The notes below the pieces were generated by a model that was given only the letters and a program-made list of their open reading frames with translations, was not told where the DNA came from and did no database searches. The translations under genes were made by a program, and so were the position numbers. 64,000 bases of DNA from JAUWKC01 sp035527845 (GTDB taxonomy: Bacteria > Planctomycetota > Phycisphaerae > Sedimentisphaerales > Anaerobacaceae). Position 1 is the first letter of the stretch; every line of letters starts with the position of its first letter. Below, piece by piece: positions 7,987 to 17,494 of the stretch. Where the stretch lies: positions 30,192 to 94,191 of the forward strand of contig DATKZT010000020.1 in the NCBI GenBank assembly GCA_035527845.1, written 5' to 3'.

Positions 7987-9966
7987 ATGCACAAAGAGCA
8001 GAAAGTTCCTGTGTCAGAAAAAGTTGGCCGTTCGAAGAGCCGAGAATCAAGGCACGAACGTAGGATAAATAGGTCGGCCTGCCCCATGTTGCTGGTTTTG
8101 GTGATTGCTGCAGCAATGGGTGCTCTCGGCGCTCTGCCGGCAGTAGCTAAAGCTGAGGTTCGATTTGACGGGAAAGAGTGGTTTCTTTCGCAGAAGTCGA
8201 AGTTTGTGCGAGTCACGGACGAGGGGTATCTGGAATGGGCGGCGCCGGGTGCACAACAACAACTCATCGTGCGATTGCCGGAGATGCAGCTCGGCGAGAT
8301 CGGCGACATTGCCGAAGTACGGTACCTGTATAAGGCAGATGGTCCGGCAACAGCAGCCGGGAACCTGAAGCAGCAAACCCAGGCGGGTAATCCTCACCCG
8401 ATTTCCGATACAGGCAACTTTCGCATCGGCCTGTTCGATTCCAACGGAAAAGGCTATATCAAAGATGACGGATACGGCCGCGAGAATGACGTATGGAATG
8501 GGTATCTCGGATACTATGCCGACGTTTCCCCCCACGTCGCCGAGGATGCAAAACGCCTGACCGCCGACGGCAAGCTGATCCTGCCCGGCAAGATAGTCAA
8601 GCGAACGTCCCCCGATAGTCCAACCCTGCTGGATGAGGCCGCCGGTCGCCAGGTTGATCGCGGCATAGGCGGCTTTGACGCGCCGCTCGGGCGGTTCGTG
8701 CCGATGTTTTTGAAGCTCAAACGCACAGGCCCGAACACAGTACATGTTTCTGTCACAGTAGATAATGTTACTTACCTCTGGATCGAGGAAGATGCCTCCA
8801 TTCGGCCCGGCAAGATTGATGTGTTCAGCATTGGTTTTCCAGGGCAGTCGCCATATACAAAGGTGACACTGGCACCGCTCTCGGCTGCGAAGTCGCTGCT
8901 GAAGAAGCCGCTGAGACCGACCTCTATGAAGCACGTCGACGTTTATAAGGAACCGGGGCGGTTCGGAGGCTGGCCCGCTGGCTACAGCGCCAACCAATGG
9001 ATTTGGGGCAACGAAATCATGGTCGCCTTTCGACGTGGCTACTACAAATTCAGCCCGACAACCCACAATGTCGACTGGAGCAGGCCCAGTCGAACATGGC
9101 AGGCCCGAAGCCTCGATGGCGGCGAAACCTGGACCCTCGAGCAGCCGGCCAGGACTTCCGGCAGGCAGGACTGGCCCGACCCGAGCAACGGCGGGGTCGA
9201 TTTCACGCATCCTGACTTCGCCATGAGGGTGGGCGGGCGCTTTTCCATCTCGTACGACCGCGGAAGGACCTGGCAGGGACACTATCGATTTACGGGCATC
9301 GACCTTGGAATGACCTCGCGCCATGATTACATGGTCGAGGACCAGAAGCAGTGCCTGTTCTTCCTCTCGGCCGCACAGCCCGAGGTGAGCGGCTCCAACC
9401 ACAACGACCGCGCTTTCATGGCGCGGACGATGGACGGCGGCAAAACCTTTGAGTTCGTCTCCTGGCTGACGGATGAGCAGTCCATCAGAACGCGATCCGT
9501 TATGCCCTCGGCAGTGCGGACATCACCTTCGCGGCTGGTTGCCGCCACACGCCGCAAGCTAAGAAACAACGATACCAGGAGGAACTCGAACTGGATTGAG
9601 GCATCCGTCTCTACAGATAATGGAGCATCCTGGCAGTACCTTAGCAAGGTGTCGGACACCGACCGCGGCGAAGAAAACGGGAGTCCACCGGCAATGGTGC
9701 GACTTCGCGATGGGCGTCTGGCGGTCGCGTACGGCTATAGGAGTTGGCCCCTGGGCATAAGGGCCCGGATCAGTGAGGACGATGGTAAAACGTGGAGCGA
9801 TGAAATCGTGCTCCGTGACGATGGGCATATATGGGATTTGGGCTACCCGCGCATGATGCAAAGGCCGGACGGCAAACTGGTAACCATATACTACCATAAC
9901 ACGCGCGAACACCCCGAACCACACATCGTGGCGACAATCTGGGATCCCAATACAGTGACGCGGTAG
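7987..9966 (+). CDS. Secreted sialidase-like (BNR/Asp-box) protein
   Basis: 659 residues; ATG preceded by AAAGGAGACGAG. A long charged N-region is followed by a hydrophobic segment (about 34-55) and a likely signal cleavage near AKA. Residues 55-290 form a beta-rich domain with LamG-like character. The C-terminal half has five Asp-box-like repeats (SLDGGETW, SYDRGRTW, TMDGGKTF, STDNGASW, SEDDGKTW), the hallmark of six-bladed sialidase propellers. Family members hydrolyse sialic acid or other glycan linkages, but many Asp-box proteins have other activities and I cannot place the full catalytic Arg triad. It belongs with the sugar-directed genes around it (oxidoreductase, sulfatase remnant). 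Confidence 0.8.
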   Translation: MHKEQKVPVSEKVGRSKSRESRHERRINRSACPMLLVLVIAAAMGALGALPAVAKAEVRFDGKEWFLSQKSKFVRVTDEGYLEWAAPGAQQQLIVRLPEMQLGEIGDIAEVRYLYKADGPATAAGNLKQQTQAGNPHPISDTGNFRIGLFDSNGKGYIKDDGYGRENDVWNGYLGYYADVSPHVAEDAKRLTADGKLILPGKIVKRTSPDSPTLLDEAAGRQVDRGIGGFDAPLGRFVPMFLKLKRTGPNTVHVSVTVDNVTYLWIEEDASIRPGKIDVFSIGFPGQSPYTKVTLAPLSAAKSLLKKPLRPTSMKHVDVYKEPGRFGGWPAGYSANQWIWGNEIMVAFRRGYYKFSPTTHNVDWSRPSRTWQARSLDGGETWTLEQPARTSGRQDWPDPSNGGVDFTHPDFAMRVGGRFSISYDRGRTWQGHYRFTGIDLGMTSRHDYMVEDQKQCLFFLSAAQPEVSGSNHNDRAFMARTMDGGKTFEFVSWLTDEQSIRTRSVMPSAVRTSPSRLVAATRRKLRNNDTRRNSNWIEASVSTDNGASWQYLSKVSDTDRGEENGSPPAMVRLRDGRLAVAYGYRSWPLGIRARISEDDGKTWSDEIVLRDDGHIWDLGYPRMMQRPDGKLVTIYYHNTREHPEPHIVATIWDPNTVTR

Positions 9967-10255
9967 TTTCCAGGTTTTCATCCGTATCTGGGAAAATGCG
10001 ATTAATACAAACATCCGGATATAGCATAAGTAAGGGCTGAACATGCTAAGTAGAACTTAAAACCTGCGCTCGCTATTGTGATTCTATCGTCGATGTTTTT
10101 TGTGCAGGACCGTTAAGTGTAGAGCCGCTTCCCAGGAGGTCTGGCTGGATGGCATGCCAACATCAGCCCCCGTCTTCTTCTACAGATGGTAATCGAACAT
10201 TGAAACCGAAAATATCTTCAGTAACCAATCGGATTTTCCGGAGTAGTGACCATGC
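9967..10255. other. Intergenic gap, nothing recognised
   Basis: Between convergent genes. I see no open frame, RNA gene or convincing terminator hairpin here. Confidence 0.5.
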
Positions 10256-11233
10256 CTATGCACCGGCGGTGAAGAGGCATGTGAGGTATGCGGCGTAAAC
10301 GGCAAGCAGGAGTGCGCCGCTGAGTCGGCTGATACGTCTTCTTGCCAATATGGGGATGGCGGCGAACGTCAGGCTGACGACAATCATAATCCAATAGTCG
10401 CTGCCCGCGAGTCTTTTGCTTATCTGGAAGGGTCGGATGGCGCCGGCGGCGCCGGTAACGAGCAGGGTGTTGAATATGTTTGAACCGACGAGGTTGCCGA
10501 TGGAGATATCGTATTCGGCCCTGATCGCCGCGACGAGTGAGGTTGCCAGCTCCGGCAGGGACGTGCCTACGGCGATGATGGTCAGGCCTATGACGGCCTC
10601 GCTGAGGCCGATCTTGCGTCCGATGAAGACGGCGCCGGCGACACTCATTTTCGCGCCGACGGCAAGACCGGCCAAACCGACGGCAATAAGGATAATGTCG
10701 AGCCTTAGCGGGCGGGGCTTTTCGATTTTGCTGACCTCGTGCTGTATAAGAGCGGCCCGGGGCGCCGCTGGTGGTTCTTTTCGTGCCATGTAGGCCGTCA
10801 GGGCAAGCAGCACAATAAAGATTGCCAGAAGCAGCACCGCTTCGGGGCTTGACAGGCTAAGATTGTAAAACACGGGCCAGAGCAGCAGCGCCGTCGCCAA
10901 CATCACCGGTATCTCCCGGCGGAGGACGCGCAATTGCACGATGATGGGCCGGATGAGGGCCGCCAGGCCGCCAACCAGAGCGAGATTGGCAATGTTGGAG
11001 CCGTAAACATTGCCGAGGGCTATGTCGCCACCATCGGGCTGAAAAACCGCTGCGATGCTGGCGGCCACCTCCGGCGCGGAGGTACCCATGGCAACGATTG
11101 TCAGACCGATGACCAGGGAACTTATGCCCAGCCGTCGCGCTAGGCCCACGGCGCCGGCCACAAGCAAATCAGCGGCCTTCCACAGAATCAGCAGGCCGCC
11201 GGCCAAAAGGATAACAGCCCATATTGTATTCAT
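10256..11233 (-). CDS. Na+/Ca2+ (CaCA) exchanger family protein, YrbG-like
   Basis: 325 residues from ATG 11233; a GTG four codons upstream is possible. About ten transmembrane helices are arranged as two inverted repeats, each with the family alpha motif: VIGLTIVAMGTSAPEVAAS in the first half with GSNIANLALV, and VIGLTIIAVGTSLPELATS in the second half with GSNIFNTLLV. These Glu/Asn-containing helices bind Ca2+ and Na+ in known exchangers. Function: sodium-driven calcium export across the inner membrane, by family. A perfect 10-bp hairpin lies about 40 bases upstream in the leader. Confidence 0.9.
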   Translation of the reverse strand: MNTIWAVILLAGGLLILWKAADLLVAGAVGLARRLGISSLVIGLTIVAMGTSAPEVAASIAAVFQPDGGDIALGNVYGSNIANLALVGGLAALIRPIIVQLRVLRREIPVMLATALLLWPVFYNLSLSSPEAVLLLAIFIVLLALTAYMARKEPPAAPRAALIQHEVSKIEKPRPLRLDIILIAVGLAGLAVGAKMSVAGAVFIGRKIGLSEAVIGLTIIAVGTSLPELATSLVAAIRAEYDISIGNLVGSNIFNTLLVTGAAGAIRPFQISKRLAGSDYWIMIVVSLTFAAIPILARRRISRLSGALLLAVYAAYLTCLFTAGA

Positions 11234-11275
11234 TTCAAAACCCACAGGGCAGCGAGGCCTCTTTACGTTTGCAGG

Positions 11276-11303
11276 TCAGGACGGCATCAAGCAGCCGTCC
11301 TGA
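11276..11303. repeat. Perfect hairpin, AGGACGGC/GCCGTCCT class
   Basis: TCAGGACGGC pairs with GCCGTCCTGA across an 8-base loop. There is no T-tract on either strand, so it is not an ordinary terminator. The same core recurs in the hairpin at 49396-49419. Confidence 0.6.
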
Positions 11304-11434
11304 TAACTTTCTCAGTGGGCAAGAGTATCTGAAATGCCATCTCACAACAAGAACAAATTACAATTGGAGGCTCAGCCCCGGTATCAAAGAAGGAATACCA
11401 AATGGCAGGTGAGATTGGGAACGGCCGTTAGCTC

Positions 11435-11463
11435 GGGATTGGTTCGCTGCGCTCGCAATGACA
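11435..11463. repeat. Dispersed REP-like repeat
   Basis: The sequence around GGTTCGCTGCGCTCGCAATG is a widespread intergenic repeat in unrelated bacteria, known to me from many genomes. GCTGCGCTCGC gives it weak dyad character. The rest of 11234-11523 has no gene I can see. Confidence 0.55.
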
Positions 11464-11523
11464 ATGAGCATCTAACGAGCACCTGCGGAGGGGCAGAACG
11501 CCAATTTCGGCAGGGGGGGTGGC

Positions 11524-12885
11524 TCAGACTTCTTCCGGCACGACGAAGGGGCTGCGGTAATCGCGGGTGAGCATTTTGTTGGCTTGTTCATCTGCGATGT
11601 ATCTCTGGGTTTCGGGGTCGAAATTCAAGGTGCGCCCCAGTCGATAAGAGGTGTTAGCCAGATGGACCAGCGCGCAACTGTAGTGACCTTCTTCTGCGCT
11701 GCCTCTTATTATGGCCGGGTCATTTGCCCGAATTGCATCGATAAAGTTCTGGTAGTGCAGCATATTCGCGTTTTTTTCCTCTTTGCCGGAGGGGCCGGGC
11801 TCGCGCTTTCTGCCCATATAGGTTTTCCACTGGCCCCCGCACATGACCATATATCCTTCGGAGCCGTAGAAGATATTGCCGATATTGTTTTGAGGAGGCT
11901 CTCCGCAGCCGCCCTCATAATTGGTTATCCAGTGTCGAACCTCGAACTGCAGGATTTTTTTCTTATCTCCGCGGCCGTCATGGCTGGGAAATTCGAAGAG
12001 GGCGATCTGGGTATTGGCGGTTTCCTGGTCGTCATCGAACATGAAATGTCCACCGATGGATGTCACTTTGGTCGGCAGCCTCACGCCGAGACCCCAGCGT
12101 GCCTTGTCTATCTCGTGGGCGCCTTGGTTGCCGAGATCGCCGTTGCCGTAGTCCCAGTGCCAGTGCCAGTTGTAGTGAAAGCGATTCTTGGAGAACGGTC
12201 GTTTGGGGGCCGGCCCGAGCCAGAGGTCATAATGCACGCCCGGTGGAACGGGCTGGTCGGGTGTGCGTTCGATGGTTTTTCGCCACTTATAGCAGATACC
12301 CTTGGCCATATAGACTTCGCCCAGGCCCCCGTTACGCAGGAAGTCGACTGCCTGCTGATAAGCCTGGGAGCTTCGGCTCTCGGTGCCGTGATGTACGATG
12401 CGCTTATACTTGCGGGCGGCCTCAATGAGCTTTTGACCTTCGAAGATATTGTGGGTAAGTGGTTTTTCGATATGTGCGTGCTTGCCGGCCTGGCAGGCCC
12501 AGACGCCTGCCAGCGAATGCCAGTGGTTGGGGGTAGCCACGCTGATCGCGTCAATGTCCTTGTCTTCCAGCAGCTTTCTTATGTCAACATACGTTTTTGG
12601 GAGGGGTTTGTCATTTTCTTCAAACCACTTGAGGCGTTCGGGGAAGAGGTTTTCATCGACATCACATATTGCCGCCACCTGCACGTTCGCCAAAGACGGG
12701 TAGCTTTTAATATGGCTTTGGTAGCCATGTCCCCGGATGCCCACGATTGCCACGCGGACCCGGTCATTGGCGCCGGCCCAGCTTTGCCTGGTTCCCCACA
12801 AACTAAGTCCCGCAGGCAGACCCACGGCCGATTTGGCGGAGCGTTTCATAAAACTTCTTCGTGACATTCTTGTTTTAGGGTCCAT
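11524..12885 (-). CDS. Tat-exported Gfo/Idh/MocA family oxidoreductase
   Basis: 453 residues from ATG 12885, chosen because CAGGAAGGAATAGTC gives a proper Shine-Dalgarno and the protein then starts with a twin-arginine signal (MSRRSFMK plus a hydrophobic stretch). After cleavage the Rossmann domain begins RVAIVGIRGHGYQSH, with AAICDVDE and SVATPNHWH typical of secreted planctomycete members, then EKPLTHN. The family uses tightly bound NAD(P) to oxidise or epimerise sugars and inositols; here the site is the periplasm and the substrate is unknown. The WHWDYGNGDLGNQGAHEID segment is the substrate-domain signature of the group. It is a stand-alone gene near the sialidase-like protein. Confidence 0.9.
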   Translation of the reverse strand: MDPKTRMSRRSFMKRSAKSAVGLPAGLSLWGTRQSWAGANDRVRVAIVGIRGHGYQSHIKSYPSLANVQVAAICDVDENLFPERLKWFEENDKPLPKTYVDIRKLLEDKDIDAISVATPNHWHSLAGVWACQAGKHAHIEKPLTHNIFEGQKLIEAARKYKRIVHHGTESRSSQAYQQAVDFLRNGGLGEVYMAKGICYKWRKTIERTPDQPVPPGVHYDLWLGPAPKRPFSKNRFHYNWHWHWDYGNGDLGNQGAHEIDKARWGLGVRLPTKVTSIGGHFMFDDDQETANTQIALFEFPSHDGRGDKKKILQFEVRHWITNYEGGCGEPPQNNIGNIFYGSEGYMVMCGGQWKTYMGRKREPGPSGKEEKNANMLHYQNFIDAIRANDPAIIRGSAEEGHYSCALVHLANTSYRLGRTLNFDPETQRYIADEQANKMLTRDYRSPFVVPEEV

Positions 12886-12999
12886 GACTATTCCTTCCTG
12901 AGCAAATGACTGTGATTGTTTTGCATTCACAGTCGTTAGTCTATGGGATTCTGTGCAGTCGGTCAATGTGCACTTTGGGGCAAGGCGGAGGTTTGGAGG

Positions 13000-14244
13000 C
13001 TACACTTTTGCTACAACGAGGCAGGCGTTGTGGCCACCGAAGCCGAAGGAGTTGCTGATTGCAACGTTGACGTTAGCGGGTCGAGGTTTCCACGGGACGT
13101 AATCGATGCTCGGGTCGCACTTTTCGTCTGGATTGTCGAGGTTGATGGTAGGTGGTACGAGGGATTCGTTGATGGACTTGACGCAGACAATTAGCTCGAC
13201 GGCGCCGCTGGCGCCGAGGAGATGGCCAAGTGAGCTTTTGGTTGAACTGACCAGCAGCTTGTAGGCGTGCCGGCCGAAAACGCTCCTGATAGCCATGCTC
13301 TCGGCAACATCATTTAGTTCGGTTCCTGTGCCGTGGGCGTTGATATAGTCGACGTTTTCGGGCCGGATGCCGGCGTCGGCCAGCGCCAGCTTAATGGTCA
13401 TTGCGGCGCCTTCTCCGTTGGGCAGGGGGGCCGTAATGTGATAACCGTCGTCGGTGGCGCCGTAGCCAAGCAGCTCAGCGTATATCCTAGCGCCGCGTTT
13501 CTTGGCGTGTTCGTAATCTTCGAGGACGATGATGCCGGCGCCTTCGCTTAGTACGAATCCGTCGCGGTCCTTGTCGAAGGGTCTGGAAGCGGCATGGGGG
13601 TTGTCGTTTCGTGTGCTGAGGGACCTTGCAGCGCAGAAGGAGGCGAGTCCGATTGGAGTGACGGCGGCTTCGGAGCCTCCGGTAATCATGACGTCGCTTC
13701 GGCCGGCCAGTATATTGCAGTATGCTTCGCCAATGGCGTGGCTGCCTGAGGCGCAGGCGCTGACGACACAGATGTTGGGGCCCTTTAGGCCATAACGGAT
13801 GGCGATATTTCCGGCGGCGGCGTTGCCCATCAGCTTTGGAACGGTAAAGGGCGAGACCTGACGGGGGCCTTTGTTGAGGAGCCTTATGTGCTGCTCTTCA
13901 ATTTCCTTTATGCCTCCGATGCCGGTCCCGACGATGACGCCGGTGCGAAAGGGGTCTTCGTTTGTGAAATCAAGGGCGCAGTCGGCCACGGCCTGGGCGG
14001 CGGCGACGGCGGCCAGTTGCGTAAAGCGGTCCATTCTCTTGCTTTCGCGGTGGTCAATATATTTGGTGGGGTCGAAGTTTTTTATCTCGCCGCCGAATCT
14101 TACGGGGTATATGGAGGCGTCAAAGTTCTCGATGGGAGAGACGCCGCTCTTCCCCGCGCAGAGCGCGGAGAAGAGCCCCTCAACTGATTCGGCCAAGGCG
14201 GTGATGCAGCCCAAGCCTGTTATAACTACTCGCCTTTCAGTCAT
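13000..14244 (-). CDS. fabF: Beta-ketoacyl-ACP synthase II
   Basis: 414 residues, full length. It condenses malonyl-ACP with acyl-ACP in fatty acid elongation. The Cys-His-His triad is visible: C164 in VSACASGSHA, H304 in NAHGTGTELND and H341 in KSSLGHLLGASG. It is the last gene of a minus-strand fatty acid cluster and starts 15 bases after acpP, the common acpP-fabF pairing. The 114 bases downstream (12886-12999) hold the promoter side of the oxidoreductase gene and no other gene. Confidence 0.96.
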   Translation of the reverse strand: MTERRVVITGLGCITALAESVEGLFSALCAGKSGVSPIENFDASIYPVRFGGEIKNFDPTKYIDHRESKRMDRFTQLAAVAAAQAVADCALDFTNEDPFRTGVIVGTGIGGIKEIEEQHIRLLNKGPRQVSPFTVPKLMGNAAAGNIAIRYGLKGPNICVVSACASGSHAIGEAYCNILAGRSDVMITGGSEAAVTPIGLASFCAARSLSTRNDNPHAASRPFDKDRDGFVLSEGAGIIVLEDYEHAKKRGARIYAELLGYGATDDGYHITAPLPNGEGAAMTIKLALADAGIRPENVDYINAHGTGTELNDVAESMAIRSVFGRHAYKLLVSSTKSSLGHLLGASGAVELIVCVKSINESLVPPTINLDNPDEKCDPSIDYVPWKPRPANVNVAISNSFGFGGHNACLVVAKV

Positions 14245-14259
14245 GATGTGATATATTCG

Positions 14260-14532
14260 CTACTCTTGTTTCTTGGCGTGCATGGCGTTGACAATGTAGT
14301 CGATGGCGGCCCCGACGGTCTGGATCTTTTCGGCCTCCTCATCGGGAATGCTCATATCAAACTCGTCTTCGAACTCCATGACCAGCTCGACGGTATCCAA
14401 AGAGTCGGCGTTTAAGTCATTGATGAAAGATGTTTCCCGAGTTATTTCGGACTTGTCCACGCCCATCTGCTCACTGATTATTTCGATTACCTTGTTTTCA
14501 ACTTCCTGAACATCCACGTCGTCCGCGCTCAC
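14260..14532 (-). CDS. acpP: Acyl carrier protein
   Basis: 90 residues from a GTG at 14532. The longer frame from 14550 is unlikely because its first codons contain the Shine-Dalgarno itself (AAGGAGG, eight bases before this GTG). The four-helix ACP fold carries the phosphopantetheine serine in NADSLDTVEL (Ser44 by this start), followed by the acidic helix II, VMEFEDEFDMSIPDEEAEKI. It carries acyl chains between the enzymes encoded around it. About 10 residues longer at the N-terminus than E. coli ACP. Confidence 0.95.
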   Translation of the reverse strand: MSADDVDVQEVENKVIEIISEQMGVDKSEITRETSFINDLNADSLDTVELVMEFEDEFDMSIPDEEAEKIQTVGAAIDYIVNAMHAKKQE

Positions 14533-14748
14533 TTGTAATTCCTCCTTCACAATAGAAGTTTAATATGCAATCCGACAAACAGGTTTCTGTCCCGGCAACT
14601 GATAGCAGCAATGTTGTCAACTGTTTTGGGCAGGTAATATACCCTCTAAAGCAGCGGTTCACAAATGTTTTTTTATTTTTTTTGCTTATCAGCAACATAT
14701 CATCCGGATGTTGGGTCTATCAGGCCCGCAGGGGCCAAAAAGGCGTTT

Positions 14749-15477
14749 TTACATGGCCATACCGCCGTCTACACAAAGGACTTGTCCGGTTATGTAACCG
14801 GCGTCGTCGCCGGCAAGGAAGGCCGCGGCTTTGGCGACATCCTCGACGGTTCCGAATCTTCGGACGGGTATCATCTGTTTAGCGGCTTCTTTGACCGGAT
14901 CGGGCAGTTTATCGGTCATTTCGGTAATTATAAAGCCGGGGGCGATACAATTTGCGGTCACGTTTTTCCGGGCGAGCTCTCTGGCGACGGATTTGGTCAG
15001 GCCTATGAGGCCTGCCTTGCTGGCGGCATAATTGGCCTGTCCGGCGTTGCCCATGACGCCGGCGACGGAGCTGAGCGAAATGATTCGTCCGAATCTGTTT
15101 CGGACCATAGATCTTGCAGCGACGCGGGCGGCTACGAAGGCGGCCCGAAGGTTGACCTGTATTACCTTGTCAAAATCCTCGTCGGTCATTTGCAGGATGA
15201 GCTTGTCACGTGTAATGCCGGCGTTGTTAACGAGAATTCCGATGCCATTATGCTCGGCAGCCAGGGATTCGAGTACGTCGCTGAACTTTTGTGTATCGGT
15301 GATGTCAACCCAGCGGGTGATGCAATCTGCGCCTGCCTGTGCTTGAAGCTCGCTGAGCTGGTCGGCGTTAATGTCGAGGCCTGCCACAATTCGGCCCTGT
15401 TTTAGCAGCTCAAGGACGATTGCTCGACCTATTCCTCTGGCGGCTCCGGTTACTACGGCAAGTCTTTTGTCAGACAT
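14749..15477 (-). CDS. fabG: 3-oxoacyl-ACP reductase
   Basis: 242 residues, a classical short-chain dehydrogenase that reduces beta-ketoacyl-ACP with NADPH. Visible are TGAARGIGRAI (cofactor loop near residue 10), LVNNAGITRD, and the catalytic Ser/Tyr/Lys in LSSVAGVMGNAGQANYAASK. GGAG lies before the ATG. It sits between fabD and acpP; the 216-base gap to acpP is the only sizeable break in the cluster and holds a GC-rich hairpin (GGCCCCTGCGGGCC on the minus strand) that may attenuate or process the transcript. Confidence 0.95.
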   Translation of the reverse strand: MSDKRLAVVTGAARGIGRAIVLELLKQGRIVAGLDINADQLSELQAQAGADCITRWVDITDTQKFSDVLESLAAEHNGIGILVNNAGITRDKLILQMTDEDFDKVIQVNLRAAFVAARVAARSMVRNRFGRIISLSSVAGVMGNAGQANYAASKAGLIGLTKSVARELARKNVTANCIAPGFIITEMTDKLPDPVKEAAKQMIPVRRFGTVEDVAKAAAFLAGDDAGYITGQVLCVDGGMAM

Positions 15478-15509
15478 ATCTGCAATCTCCGAACGAAAAT
15501 GCGGTTTCT

Positions 15510-16448
15510 TCAGGAGCGTATGAGCTCGTTTACAGAGTCGAGGTTGCTCATATTAATCACTTTGGCTTTTCTATTGATTCTTTTCATAAGTCCGGTCAGG
15601 ACCCTCGACGGTCCGATTTCGTAAAATATTTCGACGCCATCGGCGATGAGCCTTTCCATACATTTTTGCCAAAGAATCGGGCAGGTGAGCTGTTTGGTGA
15701 GCCCCTGCCGTATTTCCTCGGCGCCGGTATAGTACTCGGCACTTATGTTTGCAATTATCTTTATATCTGCGGGGTCGCTGATGGCGGCGCATTCCAAGGC
15801 GCGCCGCAGGGCGGCGGCCGCGGGGGCCATCATCTCGGTATGGAAGGCGCCTGCGACCTCAAGAGGCACGGCCTTTATGGCTTCATACTTTGGCGCCAAT
15901 TGTTCTGCCCGGCGGCAGGCGGCTTTTGTGCCGCTGACGACGATTTGGCCGGGGCAGTTAAAATTCACGGGCTGGAGAACCTCGGCGTCTGAGGCCTCTG
16001 CACAGAGCCGGGCGACGTTTTCCTCATCAAGGCCGATGATGCTCACCATTGCGCCGAGCTGCTCGTCGGCGGCGTCCTGCATTGCCTGCCCACGTTTTCT
16101 CACGAGAAGAAGCGCCTGCTCGAAGTCCATCACACCGGCGGCGTAAAGAGCGGTATACTCGCCGAGACTCAGGCCCGCGGTGACGTCGGGGCGAAGACGA
16201 TCGGCAGCGGGAGATGTGCTGAGCAAGTTCAAAATGGCGGCTGAGGTCACGAAGATCGCAGGCTGGGAGATGGCGGTCGTATTAAGCTGTTGGGCGGGCC
16301 CTTCGAAGCAGATGCGGCGTAAATCGAAATCGAGAATGTCGTTGGCCTGCTGGAAGATTTCCGCGGCCGGGCCGAAGGCATCGGCGATGTCCTTGCCCAT
16401 TCCGACATGCTGAGCACCTTGTCCTGGAAATATGAAAGCTGTTTTCAT
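15510..16448 (-). CDS. fabD: Malonyl-CoA:ACP transacylase
   Basis: 312 residues. It loads malonyl groups from CoA onto ACP. The N-terminal FIFPGQGAQHVGMG and the nucleophile motif GLSLGEY with Ser94 are diagnostic; the catalytic His lies in GAFHTEMM further on. It follows fabH by 32 bases and precedes fabG by 32 bases, so the genes are surely cotranscribed. Confidence 0.96.
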   Translation of the reverse strand: MKTAFIFPGQGAQHVGMGKDIADAFGPAAEIFQQANDILDFDLRRICFEGPAQQLNTTAISQPAIFVTSAAILNLLSTSPAADRLRPDVTAGLSLGEYTALYAAGVMDFEQALLLVRKRGQAMQDAADEQLGAMVSIIGLDEENVARLCAEASDAEVLQPVNFNCPGQIVVSGTKAACRRAEQLAPKYEAIKAVPLEVAGAFHTEMMAPAAAALRRALECAAISDPADIKIIANISAEYYTGAEEIRQGLTKQLTCPILWQKCMERLIADGVEIFYEIGPSRVLTGLMKRINRKAKVINMSNLDSVNELIRS

Positions 16449-16480
16449 ATAAGGTTTCTTCTGGCTGTTGCTTTGCGAGG

Positions 16481-17494
16481 TTAGAACTCGATCACGTTTG
16501 CTCCCCAGGTCAGACCCGCTCCGAAGGCGACGAAGATAATGATGTCGCCGCGTTTTATTCTTCCGGCTCTGACACAGTCATCAAAGGCAATGGGTACCGA
16601 GGCGGCGGAGGTATTTCCGTACTCGGCGATGTTCAGGAACATTTTTCCGTCAGGCAGATTGAGCCGTTTGGCGGCTGACTCGATGATTCGTGCGTTCATC
16701 TGATGTGAGATGACCATGGCGACGTCGTCGAGCGTGAGGTTGCATGCATCGAGGCATTCGGTGACGGATTCGACGATACGGCGGACCGCCTGCTGATAGA
16801 CCTGTCGGCCGTGGATTTCCATGTAGATTTTGTCGGGGTCGTCGAGCTTCTTGTCGGCGGGATGGCGAGAGCCGTGGGCCTGGCAGTTCAAGGCCTTCCA
16901 GGAGTCGCCGTCTGCTGACATGGTGCTGTATAGTACTCCGTGACGTCCGTCCTCTGTTTGTTCGAGGACGACGGCGCCGGCGCCGTCTCCAAAGAGGATA
17001 CAACTGGTTCGGTCCTTCCAGTTAGTGATTTTGGTGAGGGTTTCGGCGCCGATGACGAGTGCGTTTTTGCAGCGTCCGCTCTGGAGGAACTGCTGAGCAA
17101 TGGCGATTCCATAGATGAAGCCGCTGCACGCGGCGCCGAGGTCGAATACCCAGGCCTTTTTTGCCTGAAGGGCGCTCTGGACGAAGCAGGCGGTGGAAGG
17201 GAAGACCATTTCGGGCGTAATGGTGGCGACGATAATCATATCGAGGTTTGCAGGGTCCAGATTTGCGACACTGAGGGCCCTTCTTGCGGCCTCGGCGGCG
17301 AGTTTGGCGGTGGTCTCGTTGTCATCGGTGATATGCCGTATTTTGATACCGGTACGCGTGGTGATCCAGTCGTCGGAGGTGTCGACCATACTGGCGAGGT
17401 CCTGGTTCGTAAGAATCTTTTCCGGCACAAAAGACCCGTGTCCGGCAATAACTGCGCGATAAGGGGGGAAGTGTTCCTTAGTCTGTTCGTTCAT
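16481..17494 (-). CDS. fabH: Beta-ketoacyl-ACP synthase III
   Basis: 337 residues. It starts fatty acid synthesis by condensing acetyl-CoA (or a branched acyl-CoA) with malonyl-ACP. The Cys-His-Asn triad is present: C123 in LGAACSGF, H264 in VISHQMNARI and N294 in EYGNTSAASV. GDGAGAVVL near residue 170 is a family marker. Its first 17 bases overlap the end of plsX, implying translational coupling. Confidence 0.96.
   Translation of the reverse strand: MNEQTKEHFPPYRAVIAGHGSFVPEKILTNQDLASMVDTSDDWITTRTGIKIRHITDDNETTAKLAAEAARRALSVANLDPANLDMIIVATITPEMVFPSTACFVQSALQAKKAWVFDLGAACSGFIYGIAIAQQFLQSGRCKNALVIGAETLTKITNWKDRTSCILFGDGAGAVVLEQTEDGRHGVLYSTMSADGDSWKALNCQAHGSRHPADKKLDDPDKIYMEIHGRQVYQQAVRRIVESVTECLDACNLTLDDVAMVISHQMNARIIESAAKRLNLPDGKMFLNIAEYGNTSAASVPIAFDDCVRAGRIKRGDIIIFVAFGAGLTWGANVIEF

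Noticed and set aside
8047..9402. 451-codon open frame opposite the sialidase-like gene
   Set aside because: Antisense to a protein with five Asp boxes and a signal peptide; no recognisable domain.
11584..12864. 426-codon open frame opposite the Gfo/Idh/MocA gene
   Set aside because: Antisense shadow; the opposite strand encodes a clear oxidoreductase with Tat signal.
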